Origin: Ignelater luminosus
Taxonomy: Eukaryota > Arthropoda > Insecta > Coleoptera > Elateridae
NCBI GenBank assembly: GCA_011009095.1
Contig: VTPC01002252.1
Location: 9,637-73,636, forward strand
Length of the DNA stretch: 64,000 nt
Reading direction: 5' to 3'
The notes under the pieces were generated by a model. That model saw only the letters and a list, made by a program, of their open reading frames with translations. It was not told where the DNA came from and did no database searches. Positions 14,401 to 24,378 of this stretch are shown piece by piece. Made by a program: the position numbers and the translations under genes. The first letter of the stretch is position 1. Each line of letters opens with the position of its first letter.

Positions 14401-17400
14401 CACAAAATTACTTTAGCTTGGGTACAAACTGTCAACTGAATTATAGATTAGAACTGACAATTTTTTTTAATTTGACAACGGTACAACGCTGACACCATCG
14501 GAAGTACTCTATTGCAGAAATTTCTCTATCAAGCCTCATATTTATCAGACCCTTGGACTATCAGGAAACAGCAAGGTAAAGAGTGCTGTTTGTTAAACTG
14601 TTCACCTAATAATTAATTTGCCTTAAAACCATTTTGATATATAATGGAGATTCCTACACATGATGTGGGCAAATTTGGGCCTCAGGCTGAACTGGCTTGT
14701 ATAAAGGCAAATTTATCATCAAAAGCTAACTTTATAACAAAGATGTTTTTTAAAAAAGTCTCAGAGTGTGTTTTTGTTTGAGATAGTAGTTTCGATTTGA
14801 TAAACTGAAAAACTTAATACGGGTCTGCTAGTTTTTCTTTCTCCATACACTTGTAATGCTATTATATTATAGATACTATTCTATGAAACAAGCTGACGTA
14901 ATGTATCATTTTTGAGCATTTCTCGTCTTAAATGTCAATTTGATGAAGAGTGGAAAGTTTTTCGTCATGTAATGAAATGATTGTCCACTCAATATAATGA
15001 TATGGCTTAAATATCATTTGATTGCTATTGCCTACATCACCAGAAACATAAAATATTAGATACGAACGTTCTCTTCTTAATAATTGCATAATACTTCCTC
15101 TGTACCACAATAAGTGAGCCATTTCTATTTATGTTAACAATTGTCGTTCTGGCCTTGAATGCAATAAAAGGTTTTCTACCTAATTGTGGATAAAGTTATC
15201 TCTGGAGTCCACATTATTTGCAATTGTTGCCCATTTATGATCTGTTACATGTTGAGAACAGTCAGTGAATTCGGTGTTCCACCAGCTTTACGCGTCGGTA
15301 GGTTGATCGGGTTAATCGGGTGATACCCACACTTTCCAAACAATTTTCGTTTTCTCATTTTTTAAATTGATGAGGAACAACCATAGTATTCTCTGCGTTA
15401 TCTTCAATCTCCAGAAGAAAGGAAACTAGCAGCAAAAGCTACAATTTTTTGTTTTGAATCCATGCTGAAACAATTACGCGCAACCTAACCTCACAAACGT
15501 CACAATTTACTACTAACCCTTCAACCCTACTCGTCAACCAGGGTTACTTGAAACCTTTAAACTGACCGGGTAAGGACCCCGGTTACAGTAGCAAACGGTA
15601 TCGAATAAACGAACGCTAACAATCATTGTGAAAAACGGGAAGCTATATTGCAATTTCTTTGCAAAATCATAAACAATACAGCCTAAATAAAGGTGCTGTA
15701 ACGGCGGCAATTGGATGATTTCAAACATCAAGAGCAGCAATTAAATGAATTTGTTATTTACTCGTATTACTTGTAATGTTAATCAATAAATAATATTTGT
15801 AATTATACATATAACTTCTGAATGTTTGCATAATAAAGTGCCTTTTTTATACTTACATCAAATGGCTCACTTATTTTGGAGTTTCTACAAAGAGCTAATG
15901 GCTCGCTTATTGTGGCGCGGAGGAAGTAAATAATTTTAAGGCAAACATTACAAATCTAGCTGCACTTGGCAAATACAATTTTAAAGTAGTCGACGTTTAT
16001 TAAAATCTTAATAATGAAATTTGATATGAGCGTGTTCATTAAAATAAATAATAAAATTGTAGTCTACTATTCAAAATTGGAATTTTGCGGGGTAACTTGT
16101 TTGCCTTCAGCCCTCTCGTGGTTGCCTCATGCTTGCCTCATGTTACTAAAGATTCTTGTACTTGTTACTTGTTTTGTTTGTTTTAATTCACGATTTATAT
16201 CGTTCTTAACAGCTGCTGGGGTAAAAACTTTATTTTAATAATTTATTAGTAAAAAGTTCAGCGACAGACTATAAAATTAAATTGTTACATTTTAAAAATT
16301 ACTATAAAATTTAGATATCAAGACGGAGTAAACAACGACATCGACACCTGTAAAAGTGTAAATACAGATGAGCAGTTTTGTTTATCTAACGCGAAGTTGA
16401 TACAAAGCCGTTACATATTTAATCATTATTTATTGTCCTTATTATGATAAACTGGGTCAAACTCGTTTAAATTTGAACTTACTTGTGGTGACGAATTCAA
16501 GGTGTGTTTGCGATACAAGGTAATTTATTATTTTTCTTTCTTAAAGGGGATCACAACACAAAAATCGTAATTTATTTTTAACATATTTTGGTAGGTCATT
16601 GAAATGGAATTCGAATGATCTAAGTCCCGTGTCGATACTGGGAATAGTTATGTAAATATTGCTGTTTAAAGATTGTGTGACGTCAAAGCGTAAGACGGCT
16701 TTGTTGTGTCTATCTGCAGCATTGTATCAGGAACCGATTTATGGCACTCTTAGATCAAATTACAGGTTGCGACAAATACATGTCAATTCCGTTATATTAT
16801 GTGGATTCTTTCAGTAAGCATTTAGGACTGTTACAGTAAATATTTAACGGTGAAATATTCATATTTTAAATCTTCAATTTTAACCAATAAACCTTTATAA
16901 ATTTAAGTCGAGTGTCCAAATTAAAATTTGTTTGTTTATTTTTAGAATAATATTTATTTGTGTTTTATTTTAAAATGAATTCAAACCTTATCAGTTTGAA
17001 TCTGTTCGTGAGAATTTTGAAGAAGCAAGTGATCGTACGTCATTTTAATAAATAACGAATATTAAACACCACATTAGGAACGAGACAGATTAAGTGGTGT
17101 AAATGCATGAATTGTAGATGTTGACTGATGAGGAAAGCATGTGTTGTGTTGAAAAAAAGTCAGCGGAAAAAGTTAAAAATGAGGATTTTTGTTGTTACCG
17201 AGTGCCCCCAATTTTCAAAACTAATCTTACTCGTAAGTAAAGACCTATGCAGTAGGCTAGACATATAATCTTAGTTTAAAAACAAAAATCTGTTTTAACA
17301 AAGAACTGCTAACTGCAGACAATGTTTTAAACAAAACTTGGCGCTATGTAGTACCTACGAGGGTCGTTTGAAAAGTCCGTGCAAAAATAAAAACTACTTA

Positions 17401-20400
17401 ATTGTTTGGGGTAAACCTTTTTTATTTTTCAACATAGTCTCCTTTTAGGCTTATACACTTCGTCCAACGCTGCTCTAGTTTGTTGATCCCTTCTGAATAA
17501 TAGGATTTGTCCAAGTTGTCAAAATAGCCATTCGTTTCTGCAATCACCTCCTCCTCGTTTGAATAAAATCTTTTTCCCGCCAGATATTTCTTCANNNNNN
17601 NNNNNNNNNNNNNNNNNNNNNNNNNNNNNNNNNNNNNNNNNNNNNNNNNNNNNNNNNNNNNNNNNNNNNNNNNNNNNNNNNNNNNNNNNNNNNNTTGCAG
17701 TTCGGTTTTTAAACGGTCCAATAACGATGAATAATATGCACCTGTAACAGTTTTACCCTTTTCCAGATAGTCGATGAGGATTATTCCTTGCCAACAGGGC
17801 GTCCAGAACGTTCAGCGTCACTTGTGCCCATATGGCCACTCCGAAAATTTTGAAACCACTTATAAACTGTTCTAATCGACGGTGCAGAGTCACCATAATG
17901 TTTATCAAGCTTCTCTTTAGTCTCCTGAGGCGTTTTGCCTTTCATAAAGTAATGTTTAATCAACACACGAAATTCTTTTTCGTCCATTTTTTGAAAATCA
18001 CTCGACTTTCTCGATTCAAACGAATGCCAAACACAAAGAAATAGACCGATCTGGCTGAAACTTGGTGTGTGTTCTTCCAAGAGATGCTACTAACTAAACA
18101 TAACCTCGATATGCGCCAGTAGTGCCATCTCTCTGACTTTGCACGGACTTTTCAAACGACCCTCGTATATAAACAATTCACTGCGTGATAAATTTATAAA
18201 CATTTGTAGCATTCTAGCCACATACCAAATCGTTTTGGGAAATGATTCTCGTTTGGAAATTTATAAAAAATATTCCCTTTTCTCAATTGTTTTTATTCTT
18301 TGAACCATTTCTACAACTGTACACACTACAAGCAGGCACTTTTAAATTAAGTTCAAAACGTAATCTAAAAACTGCTTGTAAAAACACCAGCAAATGTGAA
18401 CGCAATGCATATAAAAATCGAGCGTCTCTCGCGGCCGCCGATCTGCGCTTTGACGTCTTACACATTTCAATTATTGCTCATAACTTCCTTATCGTATTAG
18501 ATAAACTTCCGAGAAATTACTCACGAATATAAATACCCGAAGACTTCAATTTGAGACAAACTTGTTTTTAGTGTTGTGATCCCCTTTAACTAATTGTTAT
18601 TATTGTTATTAATCGTAATTGTAAAACGAATTATTTTAAACACATTCTAAATTAAACTATTCTCATAATAACAAAAAAAATCTACATAATATAATCAAAT
18701 TACAAACTTACTGTCTGTCAACCAAGTTAGGTTCGTTATGAGATTTTCCAAATCAATATCTAATTGATTAATCTCTCCTTCGATTAAGACATATTCCACA
18801 GGTAAAGTATGTAACTTGAGATGATTGTACCACTCAATAGTACGATTCAGCAACAGAATGCTTTTAAACAGTTCTTCATTTCTTTCAAACAAAGTTTGAG
18901 CTTCCGGTGCAATATTTAATATATCTAGAATCTTCATATACTTGACCTCCCTCAATATTGCTTCTAACTCTTTGTCTAAATTAAGAACTAACATATCATT
19001 AACACGTAAAAGCTGAGTTTTTCCCAGGCTTTTAGCTATCTGTTCTGGAACATACTTTAACCATTCAGATAAAGTTTGTTGTTGATCTTTATCAAGAATA
19101 GCTATCATTTCATCAAATTTTTTAAATACATGTACTGCGTCCATAGAATCTACAATTGAATTTTCAAAATTTTTAAACTCTTCTCCAGGTTTAAGTATTC
19201 TATTTTTGAGTTTATACAGCCAACACAAAACGCCAGCAACTGGCGGATAATACTTATCTATTGGTACACCATTCTTCCTGCCCTCATCATAAGTAAGTTT
19301 AACCGTATCCAATTCTTCATTGAAGAGTGTAATGATCTTCTCATATTTTGGATTCATTACTGCTTTAATTATTGGTCTTTCTAGTATTGAGCCAGTAATA
19401 TTAATAAACTTAAAAATACTTTCCAAATTGTAGCAATCATCAAACACTTGTTCAAAGATAGCAGCTAAACGTTGATCAAGATCAGTACATATAACTACAA
19501 ACTTATCCCTATCTGCAACGATAGTGTTTCCTTCAGGTTCTATCATGTCATATTGAATATTTACAAAATGTTGATAAGCTGTATTAAACTCTTCAAATAT
19601 TTGTTCCACCTTCTGTGAAAGTAAACGGCCCTTTAGACCGCCTATTTCCACTTTTTCTAATTTTGAATATTCTATATTGGCTCCAAGCAGCTCATTAATA
19701 AGTTTTAACCTATCTATAAAATCAAATAATCTTTGAAATATGCTTCTAGGGTGAAATGTCCACGTTTTTGGTTCCACATCTTCAGAGGTAAAATAATTTA
19801 AAATATTTGCTCTAACCGCCTCAAAAGAAACTTTAAATGTTTCAAGTAATTCTATACACTTTTCTATTTTTATGTACATGTCTTCTGCTTCACCTTGGAA
19901 TATTGAACCTGGATCTAACTGGTTCATCGTTGCATTTATTAACATATTAGCAACTTCTTTCAGTAATGTTATTAATTTTGTATTACTGCAATAATATCTT
20001 GAATTAGCCCACAAAAGACCCAAACAGTGTACGAAAGGTTTGATGTAGATTTCATTATCCAAAAACTCATTGTCTTCAAATCTCTCAAAATGAGGTTTCA
20101 TAGGTTTCATATAAAGACAAATATCTCTAGCTTCAAGAACTCCTGAGACTATGTCTTGAAATATGTTTTGGAAACAGGCCAAGTAAGCACTGTCAGTTAA
20201 TTCCAAATACAAAGCCATTTTCTTTACTCGAGGATCTCTTAGTTGGTCATAAATACATTCTAAATTCTTAAGGCGCGCATTCCAAAAATCTATTTCTACT
20301 AAAGGTGTAGGATTAGCACCTCCTGCGAAGGCAGCAGTTGAAGATTGTTGTAAAATGTCTCCACAGAGTGATGCCCACTGTATAACTGCTGCTTCAATCG

Positions 20401-21702
20401 CGGTTTTTAATTGTAAATCTATTTCAGTGCCTCCAGAATCTTGAAACATCATTTCGGCGTCATAAATTCTTTCAGTACCAGCTGGCATCGGTAACAAGGT
20501 TTGGCTACGTAGAGCACCTTTTATCTGAGAAATATATATTTTTGGCTAAATACAGTTTACGTTTATTTTGAAATACTAACCTGATAAACATTATTCCTAA
20601 ATGCATATACGTGTTTTAAAACATCATCTGCTACAACCTTGGGCCACCCTTGTTGATTAGCGGGATTTGTTAAAAGAGGCACGAACACCTCTTCGATTAA
20701 AACTGCTAATTCTTCAACTGGTTTTGGTGACATGTCACCAAACAATAATATTTCTCTAAAATTCTCCCAGGTTATAATTTCTTTCTGTTTACGTATAAAA
20801 TAGGAAGATTTAGTTTTTAGATTATTTGGGAATTCAGTAACCGGTTGCAACTGACCTCCTGCATTTATGGTCATTACCAGCCTGGGTATGTTTGGATTGT
20901 TAAAGAAATTCATTATCAGTTTCTAGAACAAGAAAAACATGTCAGTTTGTCACAAAGTTGAATAAATAGTTGATTAGTTTCTAGGATTTTAAGTTTTGTA
21001 AACTTAAAGTCGCGAAGACCTGTGAATGGATTTCGATTTTAATAATATTTCCTAACTTTTTCTTCGGCCACATTGGTTTACGTACCTAGTAGAAAAAATG
21101 AGAGTGTTGTTGTTGTTATTGTTGGAGATTGCCAAATTTCTCATATCGATCAATAGAACCCACAAGTATTTCATGATAAGGGACACATTAGACTCTGTTG
21201 GCTATGTCAAGATGAAGTCAAAAATGTTGTGCTTCTAGTGTCGCTAGAAAACATTCCGATTTTGATAACAAAATGGTATTTATGTATTTAGACAGAGAAG
21301 CGAAATGGAAAATTAAAAAAATATTTAGTGAAAAATGAAATGAAAGTCAGTTTTGGCCATGTAAGAAACAATTCAGAATTTAGCAAGAGTACAATTGCTT
21401 TCATTTGAGTAATTCAAAGGAAGGCCATCTTAATTTGCATTTTCAAAACATCACTGTTGATATCTACATTACATATTATAATCTGCAACGGCCCTAACTT
21501 ACGAAAGTACCTATTTACTCAATTTTAAATAGTTTGGTAAACGATGTACTAATTACTATTAAGACACACTTACATTATATTCATCGGTGGTAATCATTTT
21601 AGTCCACTTGTCCTGTTTTATTTTCATTGTTTTTATAAGATAATTTAACAGAAATTCTAATCGCATATCTACGTCTTCGTCTTTTTTCCTTTTGTCCCCC
21701 AT
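874..21702 (-). CDS. Dhc93AB-like: Axonemal outer-arm dynein beta heavy chain, copy A (complete, 8 exons)
   Basis: ATP-driven minus-end motor subunit of the outer dynein arm of motile cilia and flagella. My splice model (minus strand, 5' to 3'): 21702-21574, 20922-20581, 20524-18712, 12494-12187, 12126-10918, 10847-10275, 10203-8491, 8439-874. All junctions are GT-AG; the exons sum to 13653 nt, or 4550 residues, close to the roughly 4500 usual for the family. Order: N-terminal tail, charged insert (about 853-940), linker, AAA1 P-loop (about 1934), AAA2 P-loop (about 2215), AAA3 P-loop (about 2542), AAA4 P-loop (about 2889), stalk and microtubule-binding region (about 3130-3405), AAA5, AAA6 and C-terminal domain. 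The C-terminal end (VALLLQI preceded by [20 protein letters not shown]) is typical of the beta class (DNAH9/11/17), not the gamma (DNAH5/8) or inner-arm chains. No stop or frameshift is seen. Tandem paralogue of the gene at 33602-54157. The class is confident; which individual orthologue is not. Confidence 0.93.
8491..10203 (-). CDS. Copy A exon 7: linker and start of AAA1
   Basis: 571 codons, starting [19 protein letters not shown] after TTACAG and ending FAT at ACG|GTAAGT. Carries the linker (which swings during the power stroke) and the first half of AAA1, the main hydrolysis site: Walker [17 protein letters not shown] (about residue 1934), then CFDEFNRIS (Walker B, about 1984). All catalytic motifs are intact. 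Confidence 0.94.
10275..10847 (-). CDS. Copy A exon 6: tail-to-linker region
   Basis: 191 codons from acceptor TTGTAG|GTTGCT ([12 protein letters not shown]) to donor AAG|GTAAGT. Corresponds to the DHC_N2/linker lead-in, with conserved [42 protein letters not shown] and RERHWIQLM. Same length as copy B exon 6. Confidence 0.9.
10918..12126 (-). CDS. Copy A exon 5: Lys/Glu-rich insert and tail
   Basis: 403 codons starting [19 protein letters not shown] and ending SCKK at AAAAAG|GTAATT. The first 75 residues or so are low-complexity: alternating Lys/Gly and Glu, then an Ala/Glu-rich predicted helix, before normal tail sequence resumes at WQPYVDYVD. Together with the poly-Glu of exon 4 this makes a strongly charged insert that helps explain why the protein exceeds the usual length. 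The rest is tail, with conserved [14 protein letters not shown] and WGNMFKQHL. Confidence 0.9.
12187..12494 (-). CDS. Copy A exon 4: tail, ending in a poly-Glu run
   Basis: 308 nt. Acceptor TTTACAG|AT completes a split Asn codon from exon 3 (phase 1), and the exon ends in phase 0 at GAG|GTATGT. Encodes [18 protein letters not shown]..., a [10 protein letters not shown] block shared with copy B, and then an uninterrupted acidic run of glutamates at the exon's end. The following 60-nt intron has an in-frame TAA, unlike the matching intron of copy B. Confidence 0.88.
13297..14538 (-). mobile_element. mariner element 1 (full-length, decayed)
   Basis: 1242-bp Tc1/mariner-type element with TA target duplications (13295-13296 and 14539-14540). 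The imperfect terminal inverted repeats start CGAGGCTTGCTGGAAAAATT on the left and TGAGGCTTGATAGAGAAATT on the reverse of the right end. The transposase reads on the minus strand from the right end. Several stops and frameshifts mean the element is dead. The sequence suggests a lineage different from the other two mariners in this window. Confidence 0.93.
13364..13726 (-). pseudogene. C-terminal part of mariner element 1 transposase
   Basis: About 120 residues remain open at the C-terminal end of the transposase. They include [11 protein letters not shown] and [17 protein letters not shown]; the two aspartates are separated by 34 residues, the D34D spacing of mariner. It ends [17 protein letters not shown]. 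The upstream part of the gene (to about 14430, with a recognisable GRPSTS linker near 14210) is interrupted by stops and shifts, so no functional enzyme is made. Confidence 0.88.
15092..15928. mobile_element. MITE-like element with 32-bp terminal inverted repeats
   Basis: The ends 15092-15123 and 15897-15928 are inverted repeats of each other, 28 of 32 positions matching by my count; both termini read TACTTCC inward. A third partial copy of the subterminal motif (AATGGCTCACTTATTTTGG) lies at about 15870. The 0.8-kb interior has no recognisable transposase. Target duplication is unclear, so the superfamily is not assigned. Confidence 0.7.
17595..17694. other. Assembly gap (100 N)
   Basis: Exactly 100 N, the conventional size for a gap of unknown length, inside mariner element 2. 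The true length of the element, and of copy A intron 3, is therefore uncertain. Confidence 0.99.
17781..18080 (-). pseudogene. N-terminal fragment of mariner element 2 transposase
   Basis: DNA-binding half of a mariner transposase: [19 protein letters not shown], then [15 protein letters not shown] and a GRP linker, ending in a stop at 17781. The expected catalytic DDD core does not follow; only a C-terminal scrap is found, on the far side of the N gap. The likely initiator Met is near 17985, because the residues before it do not look like transposase. Confidence 0.8.
18712..20524 (-). CDS. Copy A exon 3: dynein tail, DHC_N1 region
   Basis: 1813 nt (604 codons plus one base), starting [13 protein letters not shown] after CTCAG and ending in phase 1 at GACA|GTAAGT. 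This is the helical tail region used for dimerisation and for binding intermediate chains in the outer arm (family knowledge). It contains conserved blocks such as [30 protein letters not shown] and [11 protein letters not shown]. Exactly the same length as copy B exon 3. It is followed by the 6.2 kb intron 3. Confidence 0.92.
20581..20922 (-). CDS. Copy A exon 2: N-terminal tail
   Basis: 114 codons between acceptor TTCTAG|AAACTG and donor CAG|GTTAGT, phase 0 at both ends. Encodes the start of the dynein tail ([11 protein letters not shown]... to FRNNVYQ). Same length as copy B exon 2, but 26 of 114 residues differ by my count, far more than in the motor exons. Confidence 0.9.
20923..21573 (-). 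other. Copy A intron 1 (651 nt)
   Basis: GTAAGT donor and TTCTAG acceptor, phase 0. I see no transposon or conserved element in it. The homologous intron in copy B is 6199 nt. Confidence 0.85.
21574..21702 (-). CDS. Copy A exon 1: extreme N-terminus
   Basis: 43 codons starting [10 protein letters not shown]. The start was chosen because this ATG follows a block conserved upstream of copy B, and the downstream peptide ([14 protein letters not shown] stretch, then DKWTKMITT) aligns with copy B exon 1. The donor is AAT|GTAAGT, phase 0. The N-terminus is Lys/Asp rich but eight residues shorter than in copy B. Confidence 0.85.
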
Positions 21703-21835
21703 TTTAATTTCTTATAAAGTGGCACTTGTCACGTTCCTTTTTGGCAGCTTTTAAAATGTTTATTTAATAACAATAGATACATAGCAACGAGGTCAAACAT
21801 AACAACCTACGATACTTGATATCATAAGGTTAGGA
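21703..21835 (-). promoter_or_regulatory. Conserved 5' UTR/promoter block of copy A
   Basis: The first 100 or so bases upstream of the start codon align with those upstream of copy B: shared TGGCACTT, a GGC(A/G)GCTTTT block followed by TGTTTATTTA, and TAGCAACG followed by GGTC. Conservation across paralogues whose introns and intergenic DNA have diverged implies regulatory constraint. Confidence 0.65.
21782..21789 (-). promoter_or_regulatory. Putative RFX X-box half-site, copy A
   Basis: TAGCAACG on the plus strand (CGTTGCTA in gene orientation), 80 nt upstream of the start codon. RFX factors bind an X-box with a ...GCAAC/GTTGC... half-site upstream of many ciliary genes. One half is perfect; the partner half is degenerate. 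The position is nearly the same as in copy B. Confidence 0.5.
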
Positions 21836-23574
21836 CCTCCTCGAGCAATCAACCTCCACAAAATGATACGACCGTTTAAGGATTAAACAAGGAAATATCC
21901 AGAACGACAATTACGACAGAGGTAGAGTTCCTCTGCACCTGTGAGCTCCAAAACTACCGTACGAAAGAAAAAATGTATCACGGTACCAAAAAGACTGTAA
22001 ACAAGATCCGCCAAGACTAATTCTATAGTCCGGCTGTTCAAGATTTCCTGAAGGTTAGAGTTGCAGATATCTACTTTTTTAAAATGCAGCTTTGACAAAG
22101 TTTTTCCAATGTCTGCAATATTATTAACATTTGATTCTGGATTCCACTTTTTTGCTTTTGCTCATGTTTCTATAACTCAAGCCTAAAGAGCAGCGGTTAG
22201 CAGAGATCTCCAACTCGGGCAAGTCACCTAAACAATGAGTTTTTACTGCAGTAATCTTCCTATTTAAGGAATCTTCCCTTCAAGTCGTTTCACGTTTGAG
22301 ATGTCAAAACTAACGTGTTTTCTATGTTGCTATTCTTATAAAAGACACAAGACATTTTCGATGTGTATGAGCCTCCTTTTGACATTATCAGGTCTCTTCT
22401 GGTATGGTAGAGATCTCCTCTTAGAACTCAAGACATAAACAGAGGGATGCCAAAGCTGAGGTCTATGATAATCATTGGTGACGCGAAATTTTTATGTAAA
22501 GTTACAAATGGCAGCCCAGCAGTGCGTGGTATTAAAGTGGGCGGAAGTGTTCTCAAGAAAACTCGCAAGTGCTATTGAGGGTGATAACTCCTTGTTGTTG
22601 TGGTGGAAGAGAGGTTTCTAATTTTTAGGGGTACTTTAACGATTGGTCTGTAAAAAATACTATTCCGGCATTTATCTTTATCACTAAGGGAAATCACGGA
22701 AAAATTTTAGTAAGAGCCGACAACAGTCCGAGATTGTACTTAAACCTCCCAGACCAATGCAAAATGCTCAGTTTAACTCAGTAATACAGTCTGGGAAAAT
22801 AATTTGCAACAGTTCGTGGATCATCTTTGTTGTGACCCATAGGTGGGTTATTTTTATATGAAGAAGGTGTCGAGCAGAGTATTCGCCAATTTGGAAGTCA
22901 CGTTTTTGGCTTGCTTTATGAATACGACAGGAAAAAGTTTCCTTTTGGGTTTTCTTCTGGGAAGTAAAAATGAAATTGCTGGAATCCTAATTACGTGCAT
23001 TTTGGTTTTTCTACCACCCTGCTTACGTATCAATCCTTCATAAATTCCAGGAGGGTATCTACAAATGGAAGGAATCCTCGCCTGGTCACACATCTCCTTC
23101 GAAAGGTAAAAATGGAGCAGCAGGAGCATCTTGCAGATGGCCGTTTTTTTTTCTGTCGGAGTTTGAAAAATGAATATAACGGCACAGTAGTGAAAATGAT
23201 AATCGATAATCGGTCATGGGTCGGAAGAAGGTTTTTTACTACGTGTGTAATATCGTCTGTTAATGGTAGTTTCGAATGCTACATCAGAGTTTGACATACT
23301 CAGCTTCACTTTGTTGTGGAATTTCCCTCCACCCATAGTTTCAGGTGAACGTATATTTAATCCAATCTAGCCGGTTTAGTGTAATTCCTGTGACAAAATG
23401 ATACGACATGATTTTTTGTGGGTTGGGTCTAATTGTCCACTTTTAGAATCATACCTTCAATCGTGTTAGACTAGACTAGAAAAGATTTGCTTGAAATCTT
23501 AAAACTGGAACGCTTCAGAAATAAGAGATCCCTCATTGGCATATATAGATATTTCTTGAAGGAATAATCTGAGA
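21836..23574. other. Intergenic DNA upstream of copy A
   Basis: About 1.7 kb between the copy A promoter block and the copia-like element. Short open frames at 22843-23294 lack recognisable domains. I see no tRNA or clear repeat ends. It may contain old transposon debris. Confidence 0.4.
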
Positions 23575-23958
23575 ATGATTGTCTTAATTAGAGTAGAAGA
23601 AATGGATATTGTGTGTCATTTATTATTAACCATGCCAAGTGAATATGACGCGGTTGTTATTGCACTAGAAACATTGTCTGAAGATAAATTAAAAGTTGAT
23701 TTTGTCAAAGATCATCTACTTGACGAAGAAAGAAAGCGAAATGCTGTTGATTCTTGTGACGTTATTGACAATAATTCACATTCATTGCTCGCACGTGCTT
23801 CTGGCGGCAGAAGATTTTCTACCTTGTCAAATCAAGGCAATAACCTGCCTTCAAATAACCTTTTCCGAAATAAAAACAAAAACTTTAACAAAAATGATAA
23901 AAATAATCAAAAGTCTGTTATTGTCTGCGATTTTTGTCATAAACCAAATCATAAATAG
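23575..23958 (+). pseudogene. copia gag fragment with zinc knuckle
   Basis: Starts in the middle of the gag-like domain (LLLTMPSEYDAVVIALETL) and ends in an Asn/Lys-rich stretch with a CCHC zinc knuckle (CX2CX4HX4C) interrupted by a TAG before its last cysteine. The N-terminal half is missing. Confidence 0.8.
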
Positions 23959-24009
23959 TCCAGTTGTTTTAAATTTAAGAAAACAAAAAAGAACAATCTT
24001 CAAAAAGGT

Positions 24010-24378
24010 GTGAATGTAGCTGACACAACATTGAATGATAGTAATCCTGGTGAGTTCAGCTTGCTAGCAGATCCTGCATCAACATCTCTTCCAAAAGGCA
24101 ATGAGTTTGTTATTAATTGCTATTTGGACTCAGGGGCTACAGAAATCATGGTTAATAGCGTATTTCTAAATAAAATGGCAAACGTAAAACAGTTAGCTAG
24201 CCCAATAAGAGTTAAAACTGCTAAAGCAAATGAGATTTTACATGCTACTCACACCGGCGATATCAAATTAGTGTACATTGAAGATTCAATTAGGAATACT
24301 ATTTCTTTCACAGATATACTGGTTGTACCTGAATTTTATAACCTAATTTCAGTTCGCGTTTGGACCAAAAGGGCGTAA
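24010..24378 (+). pseudogene. copia aspartic protease remnant
   Basis: Contains the protease active-site motif YLDSGATEIMVN, with DSG in place of the more usual DTG or DSG variant of copia elements. The frame is the same as gag and is lost near 24360, where the reading frame shifts. Confidence 0.8.

Larger units (their letters stand above)
17358..18165 (-). mobile_element. mariner element 2, nested, with assembly gap
   Basis: TIRs of at least 28 bp are identical at both ends (17358-17385; 18138-18165; starting CGAGGGTCGTTTGAAAAGTC), flanked by TA. The minus-strand transposase begins near 17985 with [14 protein letters not shown] and an N-terminal helix-turn-helix region, reads to GRP and then stops. 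The C-terminus (ending [12 protein letters not shown], 17422-17590) is present, but the catalytic core is missing. 100 N occupy 17595-17694. Identical TIRs suggest a fairly young insertion. Confidence 0.9.
16545..18585. mobile_element. TTAA-flanked, piggyBac-like non-autonomous element
   Basis: TTAA occurs immediately outside both ends (16541-16544 and 18586-18589). The termini are inverted repeats: left AGGGGATCACAACACAAAAA, right (reverse strand) AGGGGATCACAACACTAAAA. TTAA duplication is the hallmark of piggyBac insertion. The interior (about 2 kb as assembled) has no recognisable piggyBac transposase and includes a nested mariner. Superfamily assignment rests on TSD and TIR only. Confidence 0.7.
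12495..18711 (-). other. Copy A intron 3, expanded by nested transposons
   Basis: 6217-nt intron between a phase-1 donor (GACA|GTAAGT) and acceptor TTTACAG|AT. The homologous intron of copy B is 53 nt. It holds a full-length decayed mariner (13297-14538), a MITE-like element (15092-15928) and a TTAA-flanked element (16545-18585) that contains another mariner (17358-18165) with an assembly gap. I see nothing recognisable in 12495-13296, 14539-15091 and 15929-16540. Confidence 0.9.

Noticed and set aside
22843..23294. Overlapping open frames on both strands upstream of the copia-like element
   Set aside because: No domain on either strand; possibly old transposon debris, but not supportable.
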